A stretch of 64,000 bases of DNA. Source: Burkholderiales bacterium (lineage in GTDB: Bacteria > Pseudomonadota > Gammaproteobacteria > Burkholderiales > Burkholderiaceae_C). Position numbers and translations under genes: made by a program. The stretch's first letter is position 1, and every line of letters starts with the position of its first letter. Positions 29,250 to 38,223 of the stretch are shown here, piece after piece. The DNA lies in assembly GCA_020354665.1 (NCBI GenBank), contig CP070653.1, forward strand, positions 1,280,083 through 1,344,082. The letters run 5' to 3'. The notes beneath the pieces are model-generated. The model saw nothing but the letters and a program-made list of their open reading frames with translations, searched no databases and was not told the DNA's origin.

Positions 29250-29423
29250 TCAGAGCTGGACCATCTCGAAGTCTTCCTTGCGCGCCCCGCATTCGGGACA
29301 TGTCCAGTTCATGGGTACGTCAGCCCAAGCGGTCCCTGGTGCGATGCCATGTTCGGGATCCCCGACGGCCTCCTCGTAAATCCATCCGCAGATGAGGCAC
29401 ATCCAGCTTCGCGGTTCGCTCAC
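29250..29423 (-). CDS. Rubredoxin
   Basis: Small iron-sulfur electron carrier with one Fe held by four cysteines. The 57-residue product has both CxxC pairs, MCLICGWIYEE and NWTCPECGARKEDFE, and the spacer GDPEHGIAPGTAW typical of the family. The GTG start at 29423 gives VSEPRSWMCLIC. The ATG inside WMC (29402) would start the protein at the first knuckle and is less likely. It precedes pilG on the same strand and is divergent from thiD, a conserved rubredoxin/thiD/hemL neighbourhood. The redox partner is not evident. Confidence 0.95.
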   Translation of the reverse strand: MSEPRSWMCLICGWIYEEAVGDPEHGIAPGTAWADVPMNWTCPECGARKEDFEMVQL

Positions 29424-29442
29424 GTGGGATCTGCTCGTCTCA

Positions 29443-29464
29443 CTACAATGGGCTGCGATTGTAG
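29443..29464. promoter_or_regulatory. Perfect 7-bp inverted repeat in the rubredoxin/thiD promoter region
   Basis: CTACAAT and its reverse complement ATTGTAG are separated by eight bases. Each arm contains TACAAT, a good -10 hexamer, on opposite strands. The minus-strand copy stands about 35 bases before the rubredoxin GTG. It could be a pair of facing -10 boxes, an operator, or both. No clear -35 boxes were found on either strand. Confidence 0.4.
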
Positions 29465-29582
29465 CCATGGCATTCACGCGACCCAGCTGACGCAGTAGGT
29501 ACTCACGCAACATACCTCACAGAGCTTGCGACGCACGTTCTGGCGCTGTAACGAGGTATTTCAAGCCGTTTCCTCCGACCCG

Positions 29583-30548
29583 ATGACGACCGCCCCCCCG
29601 CTCACGGACAGCGCCGCCGAACCTGTGCAAGAGCCACCGGCACCCGCTTGCGTGATGACCTTCAATGCCAGCGATGCCAGCGGTGCCGGCGGTTTGGCCG
29701 GAGACATCGCGACGATAGCGGCGATGGGCGCCCACACGCTGCCGGTGGTGACCTCGATCGTGATGCGAGACACCGCAGAGGTCTTCGAGCACCACTCGCT
29801 CGATCCCGACGTGATCGTGGAGCAGGCTCGCGGCATCCTCGAGGACGTGACACTGGCGGCATGGAAGGTTGGCTTTCTCGGCAACGCCGAGGGCGTTGCC
29901 GCCATCGCCGAGATCCTGAGCGACTATCCCGAGGTGCCGCTGGTGGCCTACCTTCCCAGCCTGTCGTGGCTCGAGGAGGACGAGCTGGGCGCCTACCACG
30001 ATGCGCTGCGCGAGCTGGTCCTGCCACAGGCCGAGGTGCTGGTGGGCAACCACAAGACGCTGACCGACTTCCTGCTGCCCGAGTGGGAAGCCGAACGTCC
30101 CCCTTCCGCGCGCGAGCTCGCCAATGCCGCTGGCGCGCACGGTACGCGCTTCGTGCTCGTCACCGGCGTCGCGCTGCCCGGCAAGGGCAACGAGCAGTGG
30201 ATCGATAACGTGCTCGCTTCGCCGCAGGGAGCGATCACGGGGGAGAAGTTCGAGCGCTTCGAGACGGCGTTCGTCGGAGCCGGCGAAACACTGTCTGCCG
30301 CGCTCGCCGCACTGCTCGCCGCGGGCAGCGAGTTGCACGATGCAGTGGGCGAGGCGCTGCAATTTCTCGATCAAGCGCTCGATGCCGGCTTCCGGCCGGG
30401 CATGGGCAACGTCGTGCCCGACCGCTTCTTCTGGGCCCTGCCACCGCCCGAGGAGGGTGCCCCGCCAGCCGAGGGTGCAGAAGGCTCTGAGGGCTCGAGT
30501 GCCAGCAACGGTAACGACGGCGCACCGGGTTCGCGCCGCATCCACTGA
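29583..30548 (+). CDS. thiD: Hydroxymethylpyrimidine/phosphomethylpyrimidine kinase family protein
   Basis: Ribokinase-fold enzyme of the ThiD family, which phosphorylates HMP and HMP-P in thiamine synthesis. The 321-residue protein has the N-terminal signature ASDASGAGGLAGDI, AAWKVGFLGN, and the anion-hole segment GAGETLSAALAALLA. This last motif has Glu where the ribokinase family usually has the catalytic Asp and classical ThiD has Cys. The final ~35 residues are an acidic Gly/Ser/Asn-rich tail outside the fold. The start at 29583 (MTTAPP) leaves a short Pro-rich lead before the first strand; a start at 29526 is possible. It precedes hemL on the plus strand. Confidence 0.8.
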   Translation: MTTAPPLTDSAAEPVQEPPAPACVMTFNASDASGAGGLAGDIATIAAMGAHTLPVVTSIVMRDTAEVFEHHSLDPDVIVEQARGILEDVTLAAWKVGFLGNAEGVAAIAEILSDYPEVPLVAYLPSLSWLEEDELGAYHDALRELVLPQAEVLVGNHKTLTDFLLPEWEAERPPSARELANAAGAHGTRFVLVTGVALPGKGNEQWIDNVLASPQGAITGEKFERFETAFVGAGETLSAALAALLAAGSELHDAVGEALQFLDQALDAGFRPGMGNVVPDRFFWALPPPEEGAPPAEGAEGSEGSSASNGNDGAPGSRRIH

Positions 30549-30642
30549 ATAGCGTCCCTTCATTCACTGTTGCCGCTCGACGGCGCCCGGCGCGCGCGCT
30601 GGGCCCCCTGCGCGGCCACTCGCAGCAGACCGATTGCCGACC

Positions 30643-31929
30643 ATGAGCAACGAACAACTTTTCGAGCGCGCGCAGCGCGTGATTCCTGGCGGCGTCAATT
30701 CACCGGTGCGCGCATTCCGCGCCGTCGGTGGGACGCCGCGATTCATCAGGCGCGCCGAGGGCGCCTACCTCTGGGACGCCGACGAACGTCGCTACATCGA
30801 CTACGTCGGCTCTTGGGGGCCGATGATCCTCGGCCATGGCCACCCCGCGGTAGTCGAAGCGGTGCAGCGCGCGGCGGCGCAGGGCCTTTCGTTCGGTGCA
30901 CCAACCGAGCGGGAAACCGAGTTGGCCGAGGAAATCCTCGCGCTGGTCCCCTCGTGCGAGCAGATCCGCCTGGTGAATTCCGGCACTGAGGCAGCGATGA
31001 GCGCGCTGCGTCTGGCACGCGGCTTCACGCAACGCGCGAAGATCGTCAAGTTCGAAGGCTGTTACCACGGCCATGCCGATGCCCTGCTCGTGAAAGCAGG
31101 CTCCGGACTGGCCACGTTCGGTCACCCGACGAGTGCCGGCGTACCGCCCGAGGTCGTGCAGCACACGCTGGTGCTCGAGTACAACAATGTCCCCCAGGTC
31201 GAGGAGGCGTTTGGCTTGCATGGGCGCGAGATTGCTTGCGTGATGCTCGAGCCGATCGCCGGGAACATGAATTTCGTGCGTGGTTCGGTGCCCTTCGTCA
31301 AGCGACTGCGCGAACTGTGCACCGAGCACGGCGCACTGCTGGCGTTCGACGAGGTCATGACCGGATTTCGTGTGGCGCTCGGCGGCGCGCAGAGCCTGTA
31401 CGCGGAATTGATTCCGGGGTTCGCGCCCGACATGAGCGTGTTCGGCAAGGTGATCGGCGGGGGCATGCCGCTGGCCGCATTCGGTGCCTCGCGCCAGGTG
31501 ATGCAGCAGCTTGCCCCACTCGGCCCGGTCTACCAGGCGGGTACGCTCTCGGGCAATCCGGTCGCGACCGCATGCGGTCTGGCCACCTTGCGCGAGATTC
31601 GCAAGGCCGGGTTCTTCGAGGCGCTCGGCACGAAGACGCGCCGTCTCGTCGATGGGTTGATCGCAGCAGCGCGCGGCGCGGGCGTGCCGCTGTCGGCCGA
31701 CAGCGAAGGCGGCATGTTCGGCTTCTTCTTCGCACCCGACCTGCCCCAGAACTATGGCTCGGTGATGGCCAGCGACAAGGATCGGTTCAACCGTTTCTTT
31801 CACGCGATGATTGACAGCGGCATCTATCTTGCCCCGGCCCTCTACGAGGCGGGGTTTGTCAGCGCCGCGCACAGCGACGCCGACATCGACGCCACCGTCG
31901 AGGCCGCGCGCCAGGCGCTGCGTGCCTGA
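30643..31929 (+). CDS. hemL: Glutamate-1-semialdehyde 2,1-aminomutase
   Basis: PLP enzyme converting glutamate-1-semialdehyde to 5-aminolevulinate in the C5 pathway of tetrapyrrole synthesis. The 428-residue protein has [60 protein letters not shown], the [13 protein letters not shown] motif, and the PLP-binding Lys in [15 protein letters not shown]. The ATG at 30643 ([11 protein letters not shown]) matches the family; the frame is open nine bases further upstream only through a TTG. It follows thiD and is convergent with pfkA across a 258-bp spacer in which I recognise nothing. Confidence 0.98.
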   Translation: MSNEQLFERAQRVIPGGVNSPVRAFRAVGGTPRFIRRAEGAYLWDADERRYIDYVGSWGPMILGHGHPAVVEAVQRAAAQGLSFGAPTERETELAEEILALVPSCEQIRLVNSGTEAAMSALRLARGFTQRAKIVKFEGCYHGHADALLVKAGSGLATFGHPTSAGVPPEVVQHTLVLEYNNVPQVEEAFGLHGREIACVMLEPIAGNMNFVRGSVPFVKRLRELCTEHGALLAFDEVMTGFRVALGGAQSLYAELIPGFAPDMSVFGKVIGGGMPLAAFGASRQVMQQLAPLGPVYQAGTLSGNPVATACGLATLREIRKAGFFEALGTKTRRLVDGLIAAARGAGVPLSADSEGGMFGFFFAPDLPQNYGSVMASDKDRFNRFFHAMIDSGIYLAPALYEAGFVSAAHSDADIDATVEAARQALRA

Positions 31930-32187
31930 GTCGTCGATTGCGCCAGGGCCCGGTCCGATTTCGGGTGCCGGTGCCATGACGCGTTGACGCCATGCGGGGG
32001 GTGTCACGGTGGGCTGTCGGCCGATGCAGGTTCGACGCCCGACGCGGTGTTGGCCGACTTGTGCGCACCTCAGCCGGGCTCAGCCGGTGTTGCGAAACCT
32101 TGCCGTAGGGCATGCCGCACCGGCGACTTCGCCCCCGGCATGCGCCAGCTTGGCTGCTCACGCCCCCCTGCGCAATGCGAACCCTCC

Positions 32188-33240
32188 TTAAGCCGCCTCA
32201 CCGAGCGACACGCCGATTTGCCTTGCGCATTGCAGCAGCGGATGGCCGGGTGGCACGCAGCGGTTGCGCCCTGCGACCTGTGTGAGCAGCGTGCTGCTGT
32301 ATTCGCCGCCGCGCAGTGTGACCATCTCGCCGAACCGGCCTTCGCGCACCAGTGCTGCCGCCTGATTGCCGTACTGGGTCGCGAGCACGCGGTCGAACGC
32401 CGTCGGCGAACCACCGCGCTGCACGTGGCCAAGCACCGTCGTTCGCACCTCGCTGCGCAGGTGGGGCTGCAGCTGCTCGCGCAGCACGTGGCCAACGCCG
32501 CCCAGCCGTACCGGATCGGGACTGCTCGGCACGCGGTGCGAGATCGTCAGCGTCCCGCCGCGCGGTTTGGCGCCTTCGGCGATACAGACGACCGTGTAGC
32601 GCTGGCGTTGTTCGCGTTCCCGGCATACCGCAACGACCGCGTCGATGTCGTAGTCGATTTCGGGCAGCAGGATCACGTCGGCCGCGCCGGCCAGCCCCGC
32701 CTCGAGCGCAATCCAGCCCGCGTAGCGTCCCATGGTTTCGACGATCATCACGCGGCCGTGGCTCTGCCCGGTTGTCTGCACCCGCTCGAGCGCCTCGGTC
32801 ACGATGGCCACCGCGGTATCGAAACCGAAGCAGCGGTCGGTGCCCTCGATGTCGTTGTCGATCGTCTTGGGCACACCCACCATCGGCAGGCCGCGATCGT
32901 GCAGCCCGCGAGCGATGCTCATCGTGCCGTCGCCACCGATTGCGACGACGCCGCCCAGACCAAGCGCCCGCGCGTGCGCGAGCACCGCCTCGGTCGCCGC
33001 CGGCGAGGCCAGCGGATTGACACGGTTGCTCGTGCCGAGAATCGTGCCGCCGGTGGCCAAGATGCCGCTGACCGTGCGCCATTCGAGCGACCGCGTCCGG
33101 CCTTCGGTCAACCCGACAAAGCCATCCTCGATGCCGACCACTTCGGCTTCGCACTGGCGAATGAGCGACTTGGTGACCGCCCGAATCACGGCGTTCAGTC
33201 CCGGGCAGTCACCTCCTCCGGTCAGCACCCCAATCCGCAT
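32188..33240 (-). CDS. pfkA: 6-phosphofructokinase
   Basis: Phosphorylates fructose 6-phosphate to the 1,6-bisphosphate. The 350-residue protein has GVLTGGGDCPGLNAVIRAV, the phosphoryl-donor loop VVAIGGDGTMSIA, the catalytic segment GVPKTIDNDIEGTD, ETMGRYAGWIALE and GHVQRGGSPTAFDR. The donor loop has Gly where PPi-dependent enzymes have Asp, which points to ATP. However, the catalytic motif has Lys (PKTIDND) instead of the Gly of standard bacterial ATP-PFK, as in the mixed 'group III' PFK enzymes. The donor is therefore not certain. A 548-bp gap separates its start from the divergent mpl start. Confidence 0.92.
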   Translation of the reverse strand: MRIGVLTGGGDCPGLNAVIRAVTKSLIRQCEAEVVGIEDGFVGLTEGRTRSLEWRTVSGILATGGTILGTSNRVNPLASPAATEAVLAHARALGLGGVVAIGGDGTMSIARGLHDRGLPMVGVPKTIDNDIEGTDRCFGFDTAVAIVTEALERVQTTGQSHGRVMIVETMGRYAGWIALEAGLAGAADVILLPEIDYDIDAVVAVCREREQRQRYTVVCIAEGAKPRGGTLTISHRVPSSPDPVRLGGVGHVLREQLQPHLRSEVRTTVLGHVQRGGSPTAFDRVLATQYGNQAAALVREGRFGEMVTLRGGEYSSTLLTQVAGRNRCVPPGHPLLQCARQIGVSLGEAA

Positions 33241-33788
33241 CGCGCTCCTTCAACCGATCCCTTGAGCGGGCGGTCAAGTCACCGTTCCGGCACGCACCCG
33301 CCGGGTCGCACGCGTCGACCACCGCCAGCGTGACACGCCCTCCGCCACGCCGGCTGCAGCCCGGTGATCCTGCGAGCGGTCCCTGCAGCTTCGACAGTCA
33401 GGCCGGCACGACGCCAGTCTAGTCGCGAGACCGCCGCCGCGCCATCATCGACAGGATCCGCGGCGGGGTCGCCATGTCGGACAAGCAAGCCGTCGATACA
33501 CGCGATTCCAGCAATGCTCGCCAGCCGTTCGCAGTACACCCGCGCCCGACGTGATGCCGTGCCGCAGGGGGTGGCACGGCCCATCTCGAGCATCCATCGC
33601 GTCGCGCCGGCGCGCCAGGCGCGTCGTCGTTGGCCCGGGTGTACGGCCGCCGGTTCACGCCGTTGCAGGACCCGCATCGGCTGGGTTGCGTAGCAATGCG
33701 CGCATACGCCATGAATCGCCCCGCGTTGGGCGTTTATCGCACGACCTCGACCGGATCGTCCGAACTCGTCTGCCTAGAATCGCGGCCC
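33241..33788. other. Long spacer between pfkA and mpl; one strong hairpin
   Basis: No convincing gene is visible in this divergent spacer. Reading frames on the minus strand (33279-33677 and 33419-33712) are Arg/Ala/Pro-rich, have no recognised motif and no ribosome-binding site. A perfect 8-bp stem (GCCGTGCC/GGCACGGC) with a nine-base loop lies at 33556-33580. TAGAAT at 33775-33780 ends nine bases before the mpl ATG and may be its -10 box. The region could hold the 5' leaders of pfkA and mpl or the remains of a lost gene. Confidence 0.45.
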
Positions 33789-35153
33789 ATGCATCTGCAC
33801 ATCCTGGGCATCTGCGGCACGTTCATGGGCGGACTGGCCGCGCTGGCACGCCAAGCGGGCCACCGCGTCACCGGCTGCGACGCCAATGTGTATCCCCCGA
33901 TGAGTGACCAGCTGCGCGCGCTGGACATCGAACTCATCGAAGGCTGGAGCCCCGACCAGCTCGGCCTGGCACCGGACCTGTTCGTCGTCGGCAACGTGGT
34001 CAGCCGCGGCAATGAACTGATCGAAGCGATCCTCGATGCCGAGGCTCCGTATACGAGCGGCCCGCAGTGGCTGGCCGAGCACATCCTGCCGCGCCGCCAC
34101 GTGCTTGCCGTCGCCGGCACGCACGGCAAGACGACGACCGCCGCAATGCTCGCATGGATCCTCGAACGCGCCGAGCTCGGCCCGGGCTTCCTCGTGGGCG
34201 GCGTGCCGCTGAACTTCGGCATGTCGGCGCGGCTGGGCGGCGCGCAGGCACCGTTCGTGATCGAGGCGGACGAGTACGACACCGCGTTCTTCGACAAGCG
34301 CAGCAAGTTCGTCCACTATCGGCCGCGCACGGCAGTCCTCAACAACCTTGAGTTCGACCACGCGGACATCTTTCCGGACCTCGCGGCAATCGAAACGCAG
34401 TTCCACCACCTCGTACGCACGGTGCCGCGCAGCGGCCGGCTGGTCGTCAATGCGCGCGATGAGGCCCTGCAGCGCGTGCTCGACCGCGGCTCCTGGAGCG
34501 AGGTCGTGCGCTTCGGTGCCCGCAAGGAGGAGCCCGGCACGCTGCGCGCACGGGGTGAGCCGCACGCGTTCGACGTGCTGCGCGGCAGCCTGAAGATCGC
34601 TCGGGTCGAATGGACGCTGCTTGGCGAACACAACCAGTTCAACGCACTGGCCGCCATCGCGGCGGCCGAGCACGCGGGCGTCGCCGCAGCGGACGCCGCA
34701 GCCGCGCTCAGCGAATTCGAAAACGTCAAGCGGCGCCTCGAAGTCAGGGGCGAAGCCGCGGGGGTGACCGTTTACGACGACTTCGCGCACCATCCCAGCG
34801 CGATGCATACGACGATCAACGGGCTGCGTCGCAAGGTCGGAGCGCATCGGATTCTTGCCGTGTTCGAGCCGCGCTCGAACACGATGAAGCTCGGCACGAT
34901 GCGGTCGCAGTTGCCCTGGGCGCTGGAAGAAGCCGATCTCGTGTTCTGCCATTCGGCCGGCCTTGGCTGGGACGCGGCCGAAGCGCTCGCTCCGGTGGGC
35001 GAGCAGGCGCAGGTGCACGACAACGTCGATGCACTGGTGGCCGCGGTCGTGGCGGCCGCGCGGGCGGGTGACCATGTTCTGTGCATGAGCAACGGCGGGT
35101 TCGGCGGCGTCCACGGCAAGCTGCTCGCTGCACTCAAGACGCGCGCGGGATGA
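33789..35153 (+). CDS. mpl: UDP-N-acetylmuramate:L-alanyl-gamma-D-glutamyl-meso-diaminopimelate ligase
   Basis: Murein recycling ligase that joins recovered tripeptide to UDP-MurNAc. The 454-residue Mur-ligase protein has the N-terminal HILGICGTFMGGLAALARQ, the ATP loop AGTHGKTTTAAM, EADEYDTAFFDKRSKFVHY and LNNLEFDHADIF in the central domain, and the C-terminal DDFAHHPSAMHTTING and EPRSNTMK. FFDKRSKF is characteristic of Mpl rather than MurC. The ATG at 33789 gives MHLHILGICG. The stop overlaps the yqiA start (ATGA). A recycling function fits with ampD further along in the window. Confidence 0.96.
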   Translation: MHLHILGICGTFMGGLAALARQAGHRVTGCDANVYPPMSDQLRALDIELIEGWSPDQLGLAPDLFVVGNVVSRGNELIEAILDAEAPYTSGPQWLAEHILPRRHVLAVAGTHGKTTTAAMLAWILERAELGPGFLVGGVPLNFGMSARLGGAQAPFVIEADEYDTAFFDKRSKFVHYRPRTAVLNNLEFDHADIFPDLAAIETQFHHLVRTVPRSGRLVVNARDEALQRVLDRGSWSEVVRFGARKEEPGTLRARGEPHAFDVLRGSLKIARVEWTLLGEHNQFNALAAIAAAEHAGVAAADAAAALSEFENVKRRLEVRGEAAGVTVYDDFAHHPSAMHTTINGLRRKVGAHRILAVFEPRSNTMKLGTMRSQLPWALEEADLVFCHSAGLGWDAAEALAPVGEQAQVHDNVDALVAAVVAAARAGDHVLCMSNGGFGGVHGKLLAALKTRAG

Positions 35154-35746
35154 ACCACCCCAAGGCACCGGTCGCTCACCTCCTTTACCTGCACGGCTTC
35201 CGCTCTTCGCCGCGGTCGGCTAAAGCCCAGCGCATGGCTGCTTGGGTGCGCGATCACCGAGCCGACCTCCAGTGGTGTTGTCCGCAGCTACCACCCGCCC
35301 CCCGCGAGGCGATCGCGGTGATCGAATCGGCCTGCGCCGATTGGCGTGCCGATGCGATGGCAGTGATCGGCAGCTCGCTGGGAGGCTTCTACGCCACGAT
35401 CCTCGCGGAGCGCACCGGATGTCGCGCGGTCCTGCTCAACCCGGCCGTCGATCCGGCGCGTGACCTCGCAGGCTTCATCGGCGAGCAGGCATCGTGGCAC
35501 GACCCGCAGGATCACTTCGTTTTCCGCGCAGAGGACGTCGAAGCGCTGCGCGCGCTGACACCCGGCGCGATCACCCGGCCGCAGCGCTACCTGGCCATCA
35601 TCGCCAAGGGCGACGAGGTGCTTGACTGGCGCGAGATGGCGGCCCGCTACGCCGGCGCCCGCATCAAGTTGCTGCAGGGCGGCGACCACGCGCTCAGCGA
35701 CTTCGACCACCATCTCCCGGACATCGTCCGCTTCCTGGCGCTTTAA
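35150..35746 (+). CDS. yqiA: YqiA/YcfP family esterase
   Basis: A 198-residue alpha/beta-hydrolase of the YqiA family (UPF0227), which shows short-chain esterase activity in E. coli. The nucleophile elbow is IGSSLGGFYATILAE with the catalytic Ser. The N-terminal LLYLHGFRSSPRSAKA carries the oxyanion region. The acid is probably in IIAKGDEVLDW, and the His in GGDHALSDFDHHL. The ATG overlaps the mpl stop (ATGA), so translation is probably coupled. The physiological substrate is unknown. Confidence 0.9.
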   Translation: MNHPKAPVAHLLYLHGFRSSPRSAKAQRMAAWVRDHRADLQWCCPQLPPAPREAIAVIESACADWRADAMAVIGSSLGGFYATILAERTGCRAVLLNPAVDPARDLAGFIGEQASWHDPQDHFVFRAEDVEALRALTPGAITRPQRYLAIIAKGDEVLDWREMAARYAGARIKLLQGGDHALSDFDHHLPDIVRFLAL

Positions 35747-36137
35747 GGGGGCGGCCGCAGCACGAGGCGGCGATCGGCTGCGCAGGCAGCGAGGTCGGGG
35801 CTGCCGCAACCCGGGCTGGACCCATCCTGCGGCGAGCGGGGATTGCGAGAACGGATTCAGCAGGACACGGCGCCGTGAATCGGGATCCGTGGCATGCGCG
35901 CCGTCGCGACGGTGCCGTCACGGTTGATTCCGATGCCCTCGCCCCCAATCCTGTGCGACAAGGTGCTTGCTCGGCTGAGCGGACACCCGTCGCTGCGGCG
36001 CGTGGCCTGACCCGAGGAAATCGCCGATGTCGATGCCTTGGTCTGCTGGAACGAAAAGAATCGACGTCACCGTGCGATCGTCGAGGATTCGACCGGCCTG
36101 ACGCTGTGCATGCAAGCTGTCTGAGACAATCGCAGGC
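35747..36137. other. Intergenic spacer upstream of the RNB nuclease gene
   Basis: No credible coding sequence. Short reading frames on both strands have no recognisable motif and overlap one another. The 3' part is less GC-rich and ends with GACAATCGCAGGC just before the GTG start of the nuclease gene; GAGACAAT resembles a -10 region, and CGCAGG may serve as ribosome-binding site. No terminator hairpin with a T-run was found after yqiA. Confidence 0.4.
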
Positions 36138-38192
36138 GTGAAGTTCGCCCTGTTTGACGATGCCGGGAAGTTTCTGGCCGGCCGCGTGATGTCTGAAACT
36201 GACAGCTCGATGCAGGTCGAACTCGAATCGGGCCGGCGCGTGAAGGTCAAGGCGGCCAATGTCTTGCTTCGCTTCGACCAGCCCGACCCCGCGGAACTGG
36301 TTGCGCGCGCCCGCGCACTGGCAGAACAAATCGACCTCGACCTTGCCTGGGAATTCGCGCCTGACGGCGAGTTCAGCTTCACTGAGCTCGCGCGCGACTA
36401 CTTCGATGCCAAGGCCGGCGCCGAGCAGCAGGCGGCCGCGCTGTTTCGCCTGTTCGAGGCACCGCACTATTTCCGCCGCGTCGGCAAGGGCCTGTTCAGG
36501 AAGGCACCGGCAGAGTCGGTGCGGGCCGCGCTGTCAGCGATTGAGCGCAAGGCACAGGTCGCCGCCCAGATCGATGCCTGGGCCTCGGAACTGGCTGCGG
36601 GCGGCTGCCCGGCGGCGGTGGCTGCGCAGCTCTACAAGATCCTGTTCAAGCCCGACAAGACCGCACCCGAATACAAGGCGGTCGTCGAAGCGGCCCGACG
36701 CTCGCAGCGCGCGCCGTTGGATCTCCTGAAGCGTGCGGGCGCGATCGAAAGCCCGTACCAGTTCCATTGGCAGCGCTTCCTGTTCGAGAACTTTCCAAGA
36801 GGCACAGCGTTCGCAGTAACTGACGCGCCGCGGATTCACGAGGATCTGCCCGTCGCGCCCGAGCCGGCCTTCTCGATCGACGACTCCGCCACGACGGAGA
36901 TCGACGATGCGATCTCGGTGAGGGGGCTAGGCAGTGGCACCGTGGTGCTGGGTGTCCACATCGCAGCCCCCGGGCTCGCCTTCGCGCCGGACTCGGCGAT
37001 CGACAAGATCGCGCGCGACCGCTGGTCGACGGTGTACATGCCGGGATGGAAGATCACGATGCTGCCCGAGCCGGTGGTGCGGGAGTACACGCTCACCGAA
37101 GGACGCGACTGCCCCGCGGTGTCGCTTTACGTCACGCTCGACGAGGCCACACTCGAGGTGCATTCACACGAGACCCGCCTCGAGCGGGTACGCGTCGCAG
37201 TCAACCTGCGCCACGACCAGCTTGACCGCGTGATCACCGAGGCGACGCTGACTGGCGAGGCGCCAGCGGACTACCCCTTCGCCAGCGAGCTCGCCTTTGC
37301 GTATCGGCTGGCGCGCCACCTCAAGAGACGGCGCGAGAGCGTGCGAGGCAAGCCGGAAGCGTTCACTCGCCCCGAATACCTGTTCCACCTCGAAGGCACC
37401 GGTGACGCGGAACCGGTCGGCAGCGAGCGCGTTCAGATCACGCAGCGCCAGCGCGGCACGCCGCTGGACCTGATCGTCGCCGAGGCGATGATCCTCGCCA
37501 ACAGCACCTGGGGCGGCTGGTTGGCCGAGCTCGGCGTGCCCGCCTTGTACCGCAGCCAGGCCAGCCTCGCGCCGGGTATCAAGGTGCGGATGGGGATGAA
37601 GCCGCTGCCGCACGCCGGGATCGGGGTCGCGCAGTACGCATGGGCCACTTCGCCGTTGAGACGCTACGTCGACCTCGTCAACCAGTGGCAGATCATCGCT
37701 TGCGCGCGGCACGGTCGAACCGCTGCGCTGGCCGCCCCGTTCAAGCCCAAGGATGCTGTGCTGTTCTCGGTGCTGTCGGGTTTCGAAGCCGCTTACACGG
37801 CTTACAACCAGTTCCAGAGCAGTATGGAGCGCTACTGGACGCTGCGCTGGATCGAGCAGAACGCGGTGACCGCGCTCGATGCAGCGGTGGTCAAGGAAGG
37901 TCTGGTGCGCGCCGACACCCTGCCGCTGATATTTCGCGCCCTCGGCTGCGAGAGCCTGCCGCGCGGTGCGCGCGTACGCGTACGCCTCACTGGCACCGAC
38001 CTGCTGACGCTTGACGTTCACGCCAGCCAGTTGGCGCGACTCGACGACCCGGCGACGCCGTCCGACGATGCGAGGATCGAAGACACCGAAGAGGCCGAAG
38101 CCGAATCCGCCGCGGCGCCGCTGGCGCTGGCGATCGACGTGCAGGACGCAGAGAATGGCGGTGTCCTGGCCGCGCCGGCCGCCCCTTGCTGA
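36138..38192 (+). CDS. RNB-domain ribonuclease (RNase II-like)
   Basis: Exoribonuclease of the RNase II/RNase R catalytic family, 684 residues. The N-terminal ~200 residues are a betaproteobacterial-type RNA-binding region. The RNB domain has the metal-binding motif SIDDSATTEIDDAISV, quoted as DDSATTEIDDA, with its clustered aspartates, then YMPGWKITMLP and the arginine-containing ATSPLRRYVDLVNQ near the end of the domain. The C-terminus has an S1-like part and an acidic Glu/Ala-rich tail. The GTG start at 36138 begins MKFALFDDAGKF. A TonB-like gene follows 31 bp downstream, a common order in Burkholderiales. Confidence 0.93.
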   Translation: MKFALFDDAGKFLAGRVMSETDSSMQVELESGRRVKVKAANVLLRFDQPDPAELVARARALAEQIDLDLAWEFAPDGEFSFTELARDYFDAKAGAEQQAAALFRLFEAPHYFRRVGKGLFRKAPAESVRAALSAIERKAQVAAQIDAWASELAAGGCPAAVAAQLYKILFKPDKTAPEYKAVVEAARRSQRAPLDLLKRAGAIESPYQFHWQRFLFENFPRGTAFAVTDAPRIHEDLPVAPEPAFSIDDSATTEIDDAISVRGLGSGTVVLGVHIAAPGLAFAPDSAIDKIARDRWSTVYMPGWKITMLPEPVVREYTLTEGRDCPAVSLYVTLDEATLEVHSHETRLERVRVAVNLRHDQLDRVITEATLTGEAPADYPFASELAFAYRLARHLKRRRESVRGKPEAFTRPEYLFHLEGTGDAEPVGSERVQITQRQRGTPLDLIVAEAMILANSTWGGWLAELGVPALYRSQASLAPGIKVRMGMKPLPHAGIGVAQYAWATSPLRRYVDLVNQWQIIACARHGRTAALAAPFKPKDAVLFSVLSGFEAAYTAYNQFQSSMERYWTLRWIEQNAVTALDAAVVKEGLVRADTLPLIFRALGCESLPRGARVRVRLTGTDLLTLDVHASQLARLDDPATPSDDARIEDTEEAEAESAAAPLALAIDVQDAENGGVLAAPAAPC

Positions 38193-38223
38193 ATTGACTG
38201 AGATCCGCGAGCTCCTCTGGCCC

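Noticed and set aside
33279-33712. Two overlapping minus-strand frames between pfkA and mpl as genes
   Set aside because: No conserved motif, no ribosome-binding site and composition like antisense frames elsewhere in the window.
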